Notes under the pieces: model-generated | Database searches by the model: none | Told to the model about the DNA's origin: nothing | The model's input: the letters and a program-made list of their open reading frames with translations, nothing else | Program-made: the position numbers and the translations under genes | Source of the DNA: an uncultured Saprospiraceae bacterium | Lineage (GTDB): Bacteria; Bacteroidota; Bacteroidia; Chitinophagales; Saprospiraceae | Assembly (NCBI GenBank): GCA_938008185.1 | Contig: CALLLR010000072.1 | Location: forward strand, 1 to 44,495 | Length of the DNA stretch: 44,495 nucleotides | Direction: 5' to 3' | Shown here: in pieces, positions 8,407 to 16,302 of the stretch | How the letters are laid out: every line of letters begins with the position of its first letter | Position numbering within the stretch: position 1 is the stretch's first letter

Positions 8407-9072
8407 ATGAACCAGCAATCTCTACAACTCACAAAATTCTTCAACTTCAATTCTCCTTCCATTCAGGCTCTTATCCAACCGATAAGAGATACCGAAAGCA
8501 TAAATGAAGAAGACCTGACCCAGCGACAAATCCACCAGGCCGTCCGGCTTTACTTAATCGTCCGTGACCGGTACCGCTACAATCCCTACCGCATCTCTTT
8601 CCGTCCGGAGCGCTACATTGCCAGTAATCTGGTCGATCGCTCCGAAGGCCACTGCCTTGATAAATCCATCATTTTTATTTCCGGATTACGTGCCTTAGGT
8701 ATTCCCGCACGTCTTCGGTTAGCTAAGGTGAAAAACCACATTGGAGTGGAAAGGCTCGTCGCAAAATTCGGGACGAATGTCATGACACCCCATGGAATGG
8801 TAGATGTTTTTCTTAACGGAAAATGGGTCAAAGCATCTCCTGCATTCAATCGGGAACTCTGCGAAAAATGTAACGTCGAACCCCTCGAATTTGATGGTAT
8901 TCACGATTCCGTATTTCAGGAATTTGATCGAACTGGTGGCCAGTTTATGGATTATCTGGAAGACTATGGTAGCTTTGAAGATGTTCCCGTAGATTTTATT
9001 AAAAATAATATTGTCCAGCATTATCCAGCAATTATTAAGCTTTACCGAGGAATGGACGAAGTAAATTTGTAG
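8407..9072 (+). CDS. transglutaminase-like superfamily protein
   Basis: A 221-aa protein without a signal peptide, so probably cytoplasmic. It carries the bacterial transglutaminase-like (papain-fold) core: nucleophile C83 in GHCLDKS, helix SGLRALGIPARL, and histidine H129 in TPHGMVDVF. The third triad residue normally follows in a W-x-D-P-T-F-N block; here the block is KWVKASPAFN (140-148), so the usual Asp is absent. That leaves peptidase or amidase activity uncertain. Members of this superfamily act as peptidases, amidases or inactive binding modules. It is followed at 115 bases by a HEAT-repeat protein on the same strand. Confidence 0.75.
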   Translation: MNQQSLQLTKFFNFNSPSIQALIQPIRDTESINEEDLTQRQIHQAVRLYLIVRDRYRYNPYRISFRPERYIASNLVDRSEGHCLDKSIIFISGLRALGIPARLRLAKVKNHIGVERLVAKFGTNVMTPHGMVDVFLNGKWVKASPAFNRELCEKCNVEPLEFDGIHDSVFQEFDRTGGQFMDYLEDYGSFEDVPVDFIKNNIVQHYPAIIKLYRGMDEVNL

Positions 9073-9114
9073 CTTCATTTTTAAACAGCCTCAATAAAGA
9101 ATCTCTCCACTTGC

Positions 9115-9145
9115 TTGTTCGGTAGGCAGGTCTTTGCGATCTTTG
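9115..9145 (+). promoter_or_regulatory. candidate promoter of the HEAT-repeat gene
   Basis: TTG at 9115 and GATCTTTG at 9138-9145 are separated by 20 bases, close to the Bacteroidota -33/-7 layout (one mismatch in TAnnTTTG). If real, transcription starts near 9152 and the coding start must lie downstream of it. Confidence 0.35.
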
Positions 9146-9186
9146 TAAAAAATAAATTTTTTATCGGAAACTCAACAACTCAACCT

Positions 9187-10359
9187 TTGCCAGCACCATC
9201 AGCCATCCACAAACTCCACCTTCGTCGTAAAATCGCCGGCCACGCCATTAAAGTGACGATTGAATGTACCGTGGTGGGTGAGCTTCTAAAAGTAAATTCC
9301 CCCTTTTGGCTTCTGCCCGAAAATGCCCGCCGACTAACCTACGGCCCTGAAGCGGTCGAAATTTCCGCCAGCCTCAAAGGACTTATTCAAAACTACCGTT
9401 TCCTGTTACCATTACTGGCCGTCCCCGAACCCGTTTTACCCGGAAATATCCAGGACGAAGACCGTACCGTAGCTAAAGAATTAAGGCAGTTGCAAAAACA
9501 GTTTACGTATCCACAAATCAAAAAACTACGGGCAGCGATGACCGACGATTGGAGCCGGCAATTAATCTACCGGGCACACCACAAAGCCGGAACCGACTTT
9601 CGCCGCAAACTGGAATTGATCTACGAAGTAGCACTGCTACAAAAAATGAACGTTTATAAGCTGGTGAAAGAACTCCGTGAGCACGATGACCAACTTTTTA
9701 TCTACCCACTTATCAATGGTTTGTCCCGAAAAAATACCACCTTCCGGTCTTTCGCTATCCGTTGGCTGCAGGACAATACAATTTTGGAAATGGATACTCA
9801 TTTGATGACGGCCCTCAATAGCCCGGACGAATGGGTAAAAACGAGTGTCATTGATTTATTGGAAAAAATGGAATCGTATAAAGCTCATTCGGAGATTGCA
9901 AACCTCTTGGTTAGTGATCCTTCCGTAAAAGTTCGGAGCCGGTCTGCTTTCTTTCTCGGAAATTTACCCGACCCAGAAAGTGTACCTAATCTGATAAAAG
10001 CCCTGGAAGACGAAAGTTGGCTGGTTCGACAAAATACCCTGGAAGCACTGGGCAAACTGAGCGCCGTAGCGGCACTTCCGGTTTTATTAAAAAAACTAAA
10101 GGATCCGAATAATCGGGATAAAGCAGATATTATTACCGCTCTGGGCTACCATCGGTTTCCGGGCGTAGCCGAAGAACTTCTGCCTTTTCTAAAAATAAAA
10201 GAATTAAAATTTATCGCAATCTCTGCCCTCGGAAAACTCGGTGATCCCATTGCTCTGGAACCCATTCGGGAGGTGAGCAGGAAAATCAGTCACCTAACTC
10301 GTAAGCGTAGTGTGGAATATGTACTTACCGAGTTAGAAAAAAAGAATCAATTTAAATAA
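9187..10359 (+). CDS. HEAT-repeat protein
   Basis: About 390 aa if started at the TTG at 9187. The same frame extends to a TTG at 9115, but the candidate promoter overlaps that upstream part. The N-terminal region (about 110 residues) is not recognised. From roughly residue 180 it is built of helical HEAT/PBS-lyase-like repeats, for example LLVSDPSVKVRSRSAFFLGN, then LIKALEDESWLVRQNTLEAL and LGYHRFPGVAEELLPFLKI. Such repeats form a superhelix for protein binding. There is no signal peptide, so it is likely a cytoplasmic scaffold. No partner is indicated except that it follows the transglutaminase-like gene on the same strand. The start codon is uncertain. Confidence 0.75.
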   Translation: MPAPSAIHKLHLRRKIAGHAIKVTIECTVVGELLKVNSPFWLLPENARRLTYGPEAVEISASLKGLIQNYRFLLPLLAVPEPVLPGNIQDEDRTVAKELRQLQKQFTYPQIKKLRAAMTDDWSRQLIYRAHHKAGTDFRRKLELIYEVALLQKMNVYKLVKELREHDDQLFIYPLINGLSRKNTTFRSFAIRWLQDNTILEMDTHLMTALNSPDEWVKTSVIDLLEKMESYKAHSEIANLLVSDPSVKVRSRSAFFLGNLPDPESVPNLIKALEDESWLVRQNTLEALGKLSAVAALPVLLKKLKDPNNRDKADIITALGYHRFPGVAEELLPFLKIKELKFIAISALGKLGDPIALEPIREVSRKISHLTRKRSVEYVLTELEKKNQFK

Positions 10360-10414
10360 ATTAAACTTCGGTATTTTCTTCAGAATGGGACGATATTAAT
10401 ATGGTCTATGTTAT

Positions 10415-13400
10415 TTATTTTAATAACGTCACATCCCCCGCGTATTCTTTCTGTTCATTATCAACAAACATAACTTCTGCGTAATAAACAAATACTGCCG
10501 GATTCATGGCCTGCCCTCTAAAGGTACCGTCCCATCCGGATTTGTTATCAAAAGGAGAGATGTTTTTACCTTCGTACACTAATTCTCCCCAGCGATCATA
10601 CACCCGCAAGAGCAGAATTTCCCGTACCCCGACACCTGCATATACTTGAAAAATATCATTGGTGCCATTTCCATCTGGAGAAAAGGCATTTGGAATATAA
10701 ATGTTGCGATCTTTATCCACACTGATGATTACCTGATCCTCAATAATACAACCAGAAACCGTATCGGTCACCGACAATATGTAAGGAGTAGTCTGAGTAG
10801 GATCCACCGCAGAGTCCAAACAGGAATTACACTCCAAACTATCCGCTGGTAACCAGTTGTAAACTTGATTGGTGAGGGGAAAAATCTGTCCATTTAATTC
10901 TGTTCCTTCTCCTAATCTAATTCGTTGGTCCGGACCTGCATCGACCGTGATAAGTGGAGGCTCGTAAACACTGACCGTTTCGCCTTGTTCGCAACCATTG
11001 TTGTCTCTAACCACGACCTCGTAAATTCCTCCGTTGAGGTCGTTAAGGACGGTATTGCTTTGAAACGCATCATTCCCAAAAGAAACTTCAAACGGACCCG
11101 TACCACCCAGAATTTCACTGACCTGAATAATTCCATTTTGATCACCTGCACACGTCACATCAACTACCTCCGTAGCAATCTCCAACATTTCGGGTTCTGT
11201 AATTACCAGAAGAGATTCGTAGATACATCCTCTCTGATCTGTTACGGTCAAGGTATAATTTCCATCGCAGAGCTGAATCCTGGTAGGATCATTACTTCCG
11301 GTATCCCACATTAAATTAAAGGGGGGAGCTTCTCCGGAAAAAACGGCGGTTGCTTCTCCATCACATAATTCAAAACAACTGACGTCAGTTTGAGCAAAAT
11401 TGAGCTCAAATTCCGTATAATGAACACTCAAGGTATCACTAAATTTACAGCCATTATTATCCAGCGTGACAATATATTCTCCTGTTTGACCAACAGAAAT
11501 TTGGGAAGTATTTTCGCCTGTGCTCCAACTATAATTAACCGGAAGTCCGGTAAGATTGGGAGCTGTAATGTCCAGAATATCTCCCAGGCAGAGTGTATCT
11601 GGTCCTCCCAGATCCGTAAGTGGCGTGTTCCCAAAATCGATGTCTACCGTATCGCGCGCGGTACAGCCAGCAGTATTTTCCACTAAAATATCGTACCTTC
11701 CCACGTTGTTGATTTGTCGAACGGGATTCGTACTTCCGTCCTCCCAGAGATAGCTGACTATGTCGTTGGTGGATACGTCAAAAGGAGCGTCCAGTACATC
11801 GCAAAAGGAAAAATCTGGTCCAAGTGAAAATTCCAATTCAGGTTCAAATCGAACGATAAAAGAATCCCGGCGGGTACAGCCTGGAATACTGACGTCTACC
11901 CAAAAGGTTCCATTTTCAGTGATCGTTCGCGTTGCATCAATTACGCCGTCATTCCATTGATAACTGGCATTGGTCGTCGTCGCATTCACAAAAACACCAT
12001 CATTGGCACCACAAACGACCGTATCAACCAGCGAACTGGTATTATCCAAAACATTTATTTGCATATAAAAAGTATCCTGATCGTTACACGTGCCAGTATT
12101 AGAAGCTACGAAACGAACCTCGTACGTCCCTGCTTCCTCAAAAACAGTGTTTGGATTTTCTGAGGTACTGGTCATGCCATTACCAAAATCCCATTCGAAT
12201 ACAGTTCCATTTTTACCGGTATAATCGAAATCAACCGCAAAGGGAGCACAACCACTGGAGGCTGGCTCTACTGCCGCAAAGGCGGTCACCGTCGGGACAT
12301 CAAAATCAATTTTAAAAACACCGATATCACAACGTTCCGCCTGATCTTCTGCCCAGGCGTTGTTATTGGTTTCCATAATAAAATTTGTACACGAACAAAC
12401 ACCCTGATAAACAACGCCACTCTTATCAAATCTACTGGTTCCTCCATCTACGTGATTGGCGGCACCATAATAAGTTGCGAAGGATAGGGCAGTGGCATCC
12501 GGATCGAGTACGCCCAGGTAGAAAGTTCCACCTAGGGATGAAATGGCATCATTGGTCAACGGCAGGTTTTGGGTAGCGTCGTACCCGGAGAAATAAATAT
12601 TATCACATTTGTCCACCATAAAAGCAACGGGAACAAAGTCAAAATCTGTAAAGGGCCCAGAAAAACTGGAACTATTCGGACCTCGACCAATCACGGTAGA
12701 GTAGACCAGATCACTTAAATCAGAACTAAAGGAACTAATGAACTGTCTGCTACCAGCTACCGAGAAAAAAACACCCGGTGTAATGGGCATGGCGCCCGTC
12801 GAAATCCCATATATATGGACATCTCCTTCTAAATCCACATCCATAAAATAACTATTGTCATCTTCGCCGGTGCCCCAGAAAGTACCGTTAAGAATGGAAC
12901 TACCATCCTCAGATATTCTAACCACATAACCGTCCGAGTCACCGCCCTGATAATTAGATTGAAAACCATTGTTAGGCATAGGAAAGTTTGCACCCGCAGC
13001 AGTTCCTGTAACGTAAACTGTATTGCTTTCGTCCACTCGTAAACCCATGGCCGTATCCGCACCATTTTCGCCTAGATAGGTACTCCAGTAAAAATTCGAT
13101 AAATCATTATTTAATTTAAAAACTACACCGTCCTGAGCAGGAGAAGGAGTGGAGGAATTTGTACCAATGTTATTAAAAGTGCGGTCAAACGCACCGGGGG
13201 TAGTGGGGAAATTACTGGAAGAAGAATGACTGGCGATGTAAACGTTCCGTTGCCGGTCAAGCATAATTTCACCCCGGTAATCGTCTCCATAACTCGCATT
13301 TATTTCACAGTGATTGAATCCATCATCCTGGGAACCACCTACGTACGTGGAACCAACTAAGCTACTTCCATCGGCATTTAAAATAGAAACCACAATATCG

Positions 13401-14587
13401 ATTCGTCCTCCTTTGTTGGTTTGGACCGCGTTTGGGGTGGTTGGGTAGTTTTCTGAATCAGAGGTACCATATATATACAGTTGTCCATCAAAATCGGTAA
13501 TTAAACTATGCGGTAAGTCTTTCCCGTTTCCACCGATATAAGAGGAATAAATTAATTGGGAGCCGACGGTGTTATATTTAGAAACAGCAATGTCAGCATC
13601 TCCTCCTCCAAAATTTTGTTGGAAGGAACCAAAATTTGTGGGGTAACCAGAACCAAAACTTTGGGCTCCTACATAGATATTACCGGAGAAATCATAAGTA
13701 GCGGAATGACCAAAATTTTCGTTATTCATTGTGCCCGATAGGGTAGCAGCTACTACGGTTGGATCGATTACCAATTCGTACCGTTGGTTATATCCATCCG
13801 GAAATTGAAAGGTAACGGTATTTCCATCCAGCTGATAGTTACATTTAACGGTAACTCTTTTGCCGTCAATTTCTTGATAAGCATACGGTTCGTGCTCAAT
13901 AATTTTATCGACGGAGGTGTGAATCACCAGGTCTCCTTTTTTTATTTGCAAACGATCTGCTCCTTCGTATCCCAAAGCAATTTTATCGGTTGAAGCACCC
14001 GGTTCTACCACAAAGTCATATTTAAAATAACCATCTACGTCATAAGCATCCAGATGGACACCGGGATAGAGGTCCTGGTATCGGACTTGATCGAAAAGGG
14101 GTACATGAGACGCCCATTTGGAGGGATCATTTCCTAAAAAGTAATTATAATATTCTGTTCTTGGTTGACTAGGCTTGAACGTAGCGGGATTGGCATTTAA
14201 AAATGCAACGTGGTAGGCATGGGCTCTGACCGGTTGAATAGCTTTCCGATCTTTTTTGCTGTGATCAAACAATTTTTCGGAATCCTCTTCATTATGAAAT
14301 AAATAAGTGAATCCTCCTTTTTCCAGAAAAATGCTGTTTAAACCACCCAGGGAAGCTCGATATTGGACCACGTTTTCCCATTGACCGTTATTTTTTACAA
14401 AAGTCAGGTCGTTACCGTGATCATGGTCGTGATGATGATCGTGATCGTGCGCGTTTACAGCATCGTTATTATTTTGCAATAATCCTGGCAGCGCAACGAC
14501 CTCTTCGGACGTTTGAGCATTAAGCGAACAAACTAATAAGTAAGTACTGAGGAGAAATATGGCAGATATTATTGTGCATAGTCTCAT
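10415..14587 (-). CDS. large secreted SBBP/PKD protein with gliding-type (CHU_C) T9SS sorting domain
   Basis: 1390 aa. A signal peptide (1-24) is followed by a striking His/Asp run HDHDHHHDHDH at 47-57 that should bind divalent metal. Next are a conserved N-terminal domain of SBBP proteins (FVKNNGQWENVVQYRA, ~63-290) and beta-propeller-like SBBP repeats (~290-760; GxVYVTGTAxGxNFP-type units). Then come a PKD domain (~775-850), several Ig-like domains with paired cysteines, and two SprB-like repeats (DVSCFELCDGEATAVF, DVTCAGDQNGIIQV). The C-terminal ~100 residues (IYIPNAFSPDGNGTNDIF…VYDRWGELVYEG…GDVTLLK) are the gliding-motility-associated domain used by the type IX system. It is probably a surface adhesin or gliding-related filament; function is inferred from architecture. 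Confidence 0.9.
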   Translation of the reverse strand: MRLCTIISAIFLLSTYLLVCSLNAQTSEEVVALPGLLQNNNDAVNAHDHDHHHDHDHGNDLTFVKNNGQWENVVQYRASLGGLNSIFLEKGGFTYLFHNEEDSEKLFDHSKKDRKAIQPVRAHAYHVAFLNANPATFKPSQPRTEYYNYFLGNDPSKWASHVPLFDQVRYQDLYPGVHLDAYDVDGYFKYDFVVEPGASTDKIALGYEGADRLQIKKGDLVIHTSVDKIIEHEPYAYQEIDGKRVTVKCNYQLDGNTVTFQFPDGYNQRYELVIDPTVVAATLSGTMNNENFGHSATYDFSGNIYVGAQSFGSGYPTNFGSFQQNFGGGDADIAVSKYNTVGSQLIYSSYIGGNGKDLPHSLITDFDGQLYIYGTSDSENYPTTPNAVQTNKGGRIDIVVSILNADGSSLVGSTYVGGSQDDGFNHCEINASYGDDYRGEIMLDRQRNVYIASHSSSSNFPTTPGAFDRTFNNIGTNSSTPSPAQDGVVFKLNNDLSNFYWSTYLGENGADTAMGLRVDESNTVYVTGTAAGANFPMPNNGFQSNYQGGDSDGYVVRISEDGSSILNGTFWGTGEDDNSYFMDVDLEGDVHIYGISTGAMPITPGVFFSVAGSRQFISSFSSDLSDLVYSTVIGRGPNSSSFSGPFTDFDFVPVAFMVDKCDNIYFSGYDATQNLPLTNDAISSLGGTFYLGVLDPDATALSFATYYGAANHVDGGTSRFDKSGVVYQGVCSCTNFIMETNNNAWAEDQAERCDIGVFKIDFDVPTVTAFAAVEPASSGCAPFAVDFDYTGKNGTVFEWDFGNGMTSTSENPNTVFEEAGTYEVRFVASNTGTCNDQDTFYMQINVLDNTSSLVDTVVCGANDGVFVNATTTNASYQWNDGVIDATRTITENGTFWVDVSIPGCTRRDSFIVRFEPELEFSLGPDFSFCDVLDAPFDVSTNDIVSYLWEDGSTNPVRQINNVGRYDILVENTAGCTARDTVDIDFGNTPLTDLGGPDTLCLGDILDITAPNLTGLPVNYSWSTGENTSQISVGQTGEYIVTLDNNGCKFSDTLSVHYTEFELNFAQTDVSCFELCDGEATAVFSGEAPPFNLMWDTGSNDPTRIQLCDGNYTLTVTDQRGCIYESLLVITEPEMLEIATEVVDVTCAGDQNGIIQVSEILGGTGPFEVSFGNDAFQSNTVLNDLNGGIYEVVVRDNNGCEQGETVSVYEPPLITVDAGPDQRIRLGEGTELNGQIFPLTNQVYNWLPADSLECNSCLDSAVDPTQTTPYILSVTDTVSGCIIEDQVIISVDKDRNIYIPNAFSPDGNGTNDIFQVYAGVGVREILLLRVYDRWGELVYEGKNISPFDNKSGWDGTFRGQAMNPAVFVYYAEVMFVDNEQKEYAGDVTLLK

Positions 14588-14971
14588 AGATTATTTTTTG
14601 ATATAGGTACTTTAAATTCAGTTTCTACCCAGACGAATTCAAATGTTGGTATTCTTTTCTGAGTACAGCAAAATAGGCATCAGATAACCGATGCATCATT
14701 TTTATTTTATCTCATGTCTGTGATACTTTAAACGCACGTGGGTGCGTGAAGTTGTGTAAACTAGATGACAAGCCGTGATCTAAAAAGCCAATTTCACTGA
14801 TAATTAAAGAAATTTTTACTATCAAACTAAAAAATCAACCAATTAAAATTTTGGGTTGAGAAAGAATACCTCTTAAATATCTCAACTTTTTATCAATTAA
14901 TCAAATTTCTGGTGATTCTCTTTCACTTTTAATCTTTACCGGCTTTTTCCTGAAGTATTTATTAACGATAT
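14588..14971. other. 384-base gap between minus-strand genes
   Basis: No ORF is convincing. It is AT-rich and holds two small hairpins: ACGCAC (14732-14737) with GTGCGT (14742-14747), and GCATC (14677-14681) with GATGC (14690-14694). On the minus strand the first is followed by TTTAAAG and could end the thioredoxin/MsrA-like transcript. The part next to 14587 should hold the promoter of the large SBBP gene, but no clean TAnnTTTG box is visible. Confidence 0.3.
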
Positions 14972-16015
14972 CTAATAACGACTATTTACTTCCTCCCACG
15001 CCACTAAAAAAGGCTTTTCGTATACCTTCTCCCAGCCTTTTTTTGGATTACTCTTGATAAATGATAGCATTTTCAATTGTTTTGGGGACAGAAAAACGGC
15101 TGGATCACCACCCAATCCCACCGCAGTATTGACCCGGCTGGCCTGATTAGGTAGCATAGGAAGGAGTCGATATGGACTGTGTAACAAATAATATTTTGGC
15201 TGATGATCCGGCCGAAATTGACTGGCTTTTTTTGACTTTGATGAACCAACAAGGGATTCAACCACTTTCTCCTGGTCTTTTGTGTAGGTGAAAACCCGGT
15301 CGAATGCCTTTTTTTCTCTGGCCGTAGTTACCAGGTTTTCGTAGCTGATAATTTCCGGATTATAGGTAACCGAAACGACCTCGCTATTACCCATAAAACC
15401 CGGTTCGGAACTTACGACGCCGGGAATACTGCCCAACTTGGCTTCGCCACTCCAAAAACAATACATTCCAAAGGTAGCTTGTTGGGTAGATTGCGGACCT
15501 GCGCCGAGATCTTCTTTTAATAATTGTAAATATCCTGGGACTGGACGCTTTGCTTTTTTTAAGGCCGCGACCATTCCATTTACCAGACTGCTCCGATCGT
15601 ATTTGCCATTGATTCTTGCGGTTAACGGATTACGCGCCGTATCAATGATCCGAACTACCGGATTATTCCAACTGGGTTCTCCAAAGGATTCCAAAATTTT
15701 TTTATCTTTTCCAGCTTTATTGTTATGAATAGCTAATGGAACAAAAGAGGTCTCAATGGCTTCCACAATCAAGGGATGGCTTAACACGTCGTTGCCATAT
15801 CCCCGGCAGGTACTACATCCAGGTACTTCTTGAAATAATATCAAAACCGGCTTACCAGTTTTTTTTGCGGATGCAATCGCCTGATCGTAATCCCGTAACC
15901 AATTAACGGCGCCGAGTTCTTCTGGCTGCGGAATAGCGTTTTCTTTATTTCCAAAGGCTACTAAAATGAAAAAAACAAAGAAAAACAGGGTAGATTTTAA
16001 GGGTGTATTTTTCAT
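14972..16015 (-). CDS. secreted thioredoxin-fold / MsrA-like fusion protein (VPGC motif)
   Basis: 347 aa from the ATG at 16015; an upstream extension in frame runs into repeat sequence and would spoil the signal peptide LKSTLFFFVFFILVAFG. The N-terminal half is a thioredoxin-like domain with VPGCSTC (64-70, C67/C70), the pattern known from VPGUxT-type thioredoxin-like (seleno)proteins, here with Cys in the Sec position. The second half reads GMYCFWSGEAKLGSIPGVVS with C186, then VVSVTYNPEIISYENLV. This closely follows peptide-methionine-S-sulfoxide reductase MsrA (GCFW…GVxSxxxGY…V.YDP..ISYE.LL). A periplasmic enzyme coupling thiol chemistry to methionine sulfoxide repair is plausible. The MsrA-like part is short and lacks the canonical Gly before CFW, so activity is uncertain. 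Confidence 0.75.
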   Translation of the reverse strand: MKNTPLKSTLFFFVFFILVAFGNKENAIPQPEELGAVNWLRDYDQAIASAKKTGKPVLILFQEVPGCSTCRGYGNDVLSHPLIVEAIETSFVPLAIHNNKAGKDKKILESFGEPSWNNPVVRIIDTARNPLTARINGKYDRSSLVNGMVAALKKAKRPVPGYLQLLKEDLGAGPQSTQQATFGMYCFWSGEAKLGSIPGVVSSEPGFMGNSEVVSVTYNPEIISYENLVTTAREKKAFDRVFTYTKDQEKVVESLVGSSKSKKASQFRPDHQPKYYLLHSPYRLLPMLPNQASRVNTAVGLGGDPAVFLSPKQLKMLSFIKSNPKKGWEKVYEKPFLVAWEEVNSRY

Positions 16016-16054
16016 AAGAAAGAATTTAAAAACGGTAAAAAAAGTAAGTTTTCC

Positions 16055-16102
16055 AACAACTCGGCAAGCGAAGCGAATCAACAAACAGTGCGACTCAACA
16101 GT
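16055..16102. repeat. CAAC / AAGCGAAGCG repeat copy
   Basis: CCAACAACTCGGCAAGCGAA followed by GCGAATCAAC and CGACTCAACAG. It is the same unit as at 8326-8406, here between the divergent Trx/MsrA-like and subtilase genes. Confidence 0.5.
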
Positions 16103-16302
16103 TCCTTGCTACTATTTTGAAACGCCATAAAAGAACGATTAGTTATCAGCGCTTGGCGTTATTGTTCTTTAATGTCGCAGGATTGACGTGAATAATTCTG
16201 TAAACATTCTAAAGCTGTTCCGAAAATAATGGGATAGAATTTCTTTTTAGTCACTAAAATTTCTTAGACTTGTTCATTAAAAATCTTTCAAAAAACCATC
16301 TT

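Noticed and set aside
10925-11314. Plus-strand ORF inside the large SBBP gene
   Set aside because: A shadow of the PKD/SprB-like coding sequence on the minus strand, without its own start context.
16016-16084. Upstream extension of the thioredoxin/MsrA-like protein
   Set aside because: It translates part of a dispersed repeat and masks the signal peptide that begins at 16015.
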